From contig NW_008246102.1 of the NCBI RefSeq assembly GCF_000281045.1, positions 148,858 through 177,766 of the forward strand: a stretch of 28,909 nt of DNA. The letters are read 5' to 3'. This stretch comes from Saprolegnia diclina VS20. Its lineage: Eukaryota; Oomycota; Saprolegniomycetes; Saprolegniales; Saprolegniaceae. This document shows, one piece after another, positions 28,871 through 28,909 of this stretch (positions are counted from its first letter, which is position 1; the number at the start of each line of letters is the position of its first letter). Position numbers and translations under genes: made by a program. The notes beneath the pieces were generated by a model. That model had not been told where the DNA came from and searched no databases. It saw only the letters and a program-made list of their open reading frames with translations.

Positions 28871-28909
28871 ACGGAGCGTGACCTTCTGGACGAGCGATGG
28901 CTGGACGAG

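Overview
The window looks like nuclear DNA of an oomycete, most likely a saprolegnialean such as Saprolegnia, Achlya or Aphanomyces (inference). The reasons are GC-rich coding exons split by very short introns (about 40-60 nt, many starting GTAC and nearly all ending TAG), tyrosine-kinase-like (TKL) kinases fused to ankyrin repeats, and an LRR receptor kinase. No tRNA, rRNA, CRISPR array or intact mobile element was recognised. All splice models were traced by hand and checked only by frame, exon length and comparison between copies.

Layout. (1) 1-8807, plus strand: 3' part of a very large gene, 'copy A'. I can thread 48 exons into one open frame of about 2,173 codons: ankyrin block, kinase 1, linker, ankyrin block, kinase 2, ankyrin block, Cys-rich zinc-ribbon-like domain, ankyrin triplet, kinase-like domain 3 (catalytically dead), ankyrin block, Cys-rich tail. 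(2) 8808-11537: a graveyard with an ankyrin remnant, an unrecognised minus-strand ORF, a 3' fragment of a phosphate-type MFS transporter, and a broken 3' fragment of a third ankyrin-kinase gene. (3) 11538-14249, minus strand: an LRR receptor-like kinase, 18 exons, 624 aa, apparently intact. (4) 14250-17528: largely non-coding, with one small three-helix membrane protein (15679-16224). (5) 17529-20003: an unrecognised protein gene whose frame jumps repeatedly, probably a pseudogene. (6) 20257-28357, plus strand: 'copy B', collinear with copy A exon by exon, but with one in-frame stop and one frame slip. (7) 28358-28909: flank holding a duplicate of the 3' end of the small membrane-protein gene.

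The main observation is that copies A and B look like head-to-tail concatemers of an ancestral ankyrin-TKL kinase gene. Each module has a 32-codon starter exon, a run of 33-codon one-repeat exons, a 27-codon exon, a 31-34-31 codon triplet, then a kinase split by a phase-2 intron at the same place. Only introns of about 40-50 nt, or short spliced linkers, separate the modules, so they appear to be read as one polypeptide. The third kinase has lost its catalytic residues in both copies and is preceded by a zinc-ribbon-like insertion. The LRR receptor kinase uses the same intron position in its kinase and one LRR per exon.
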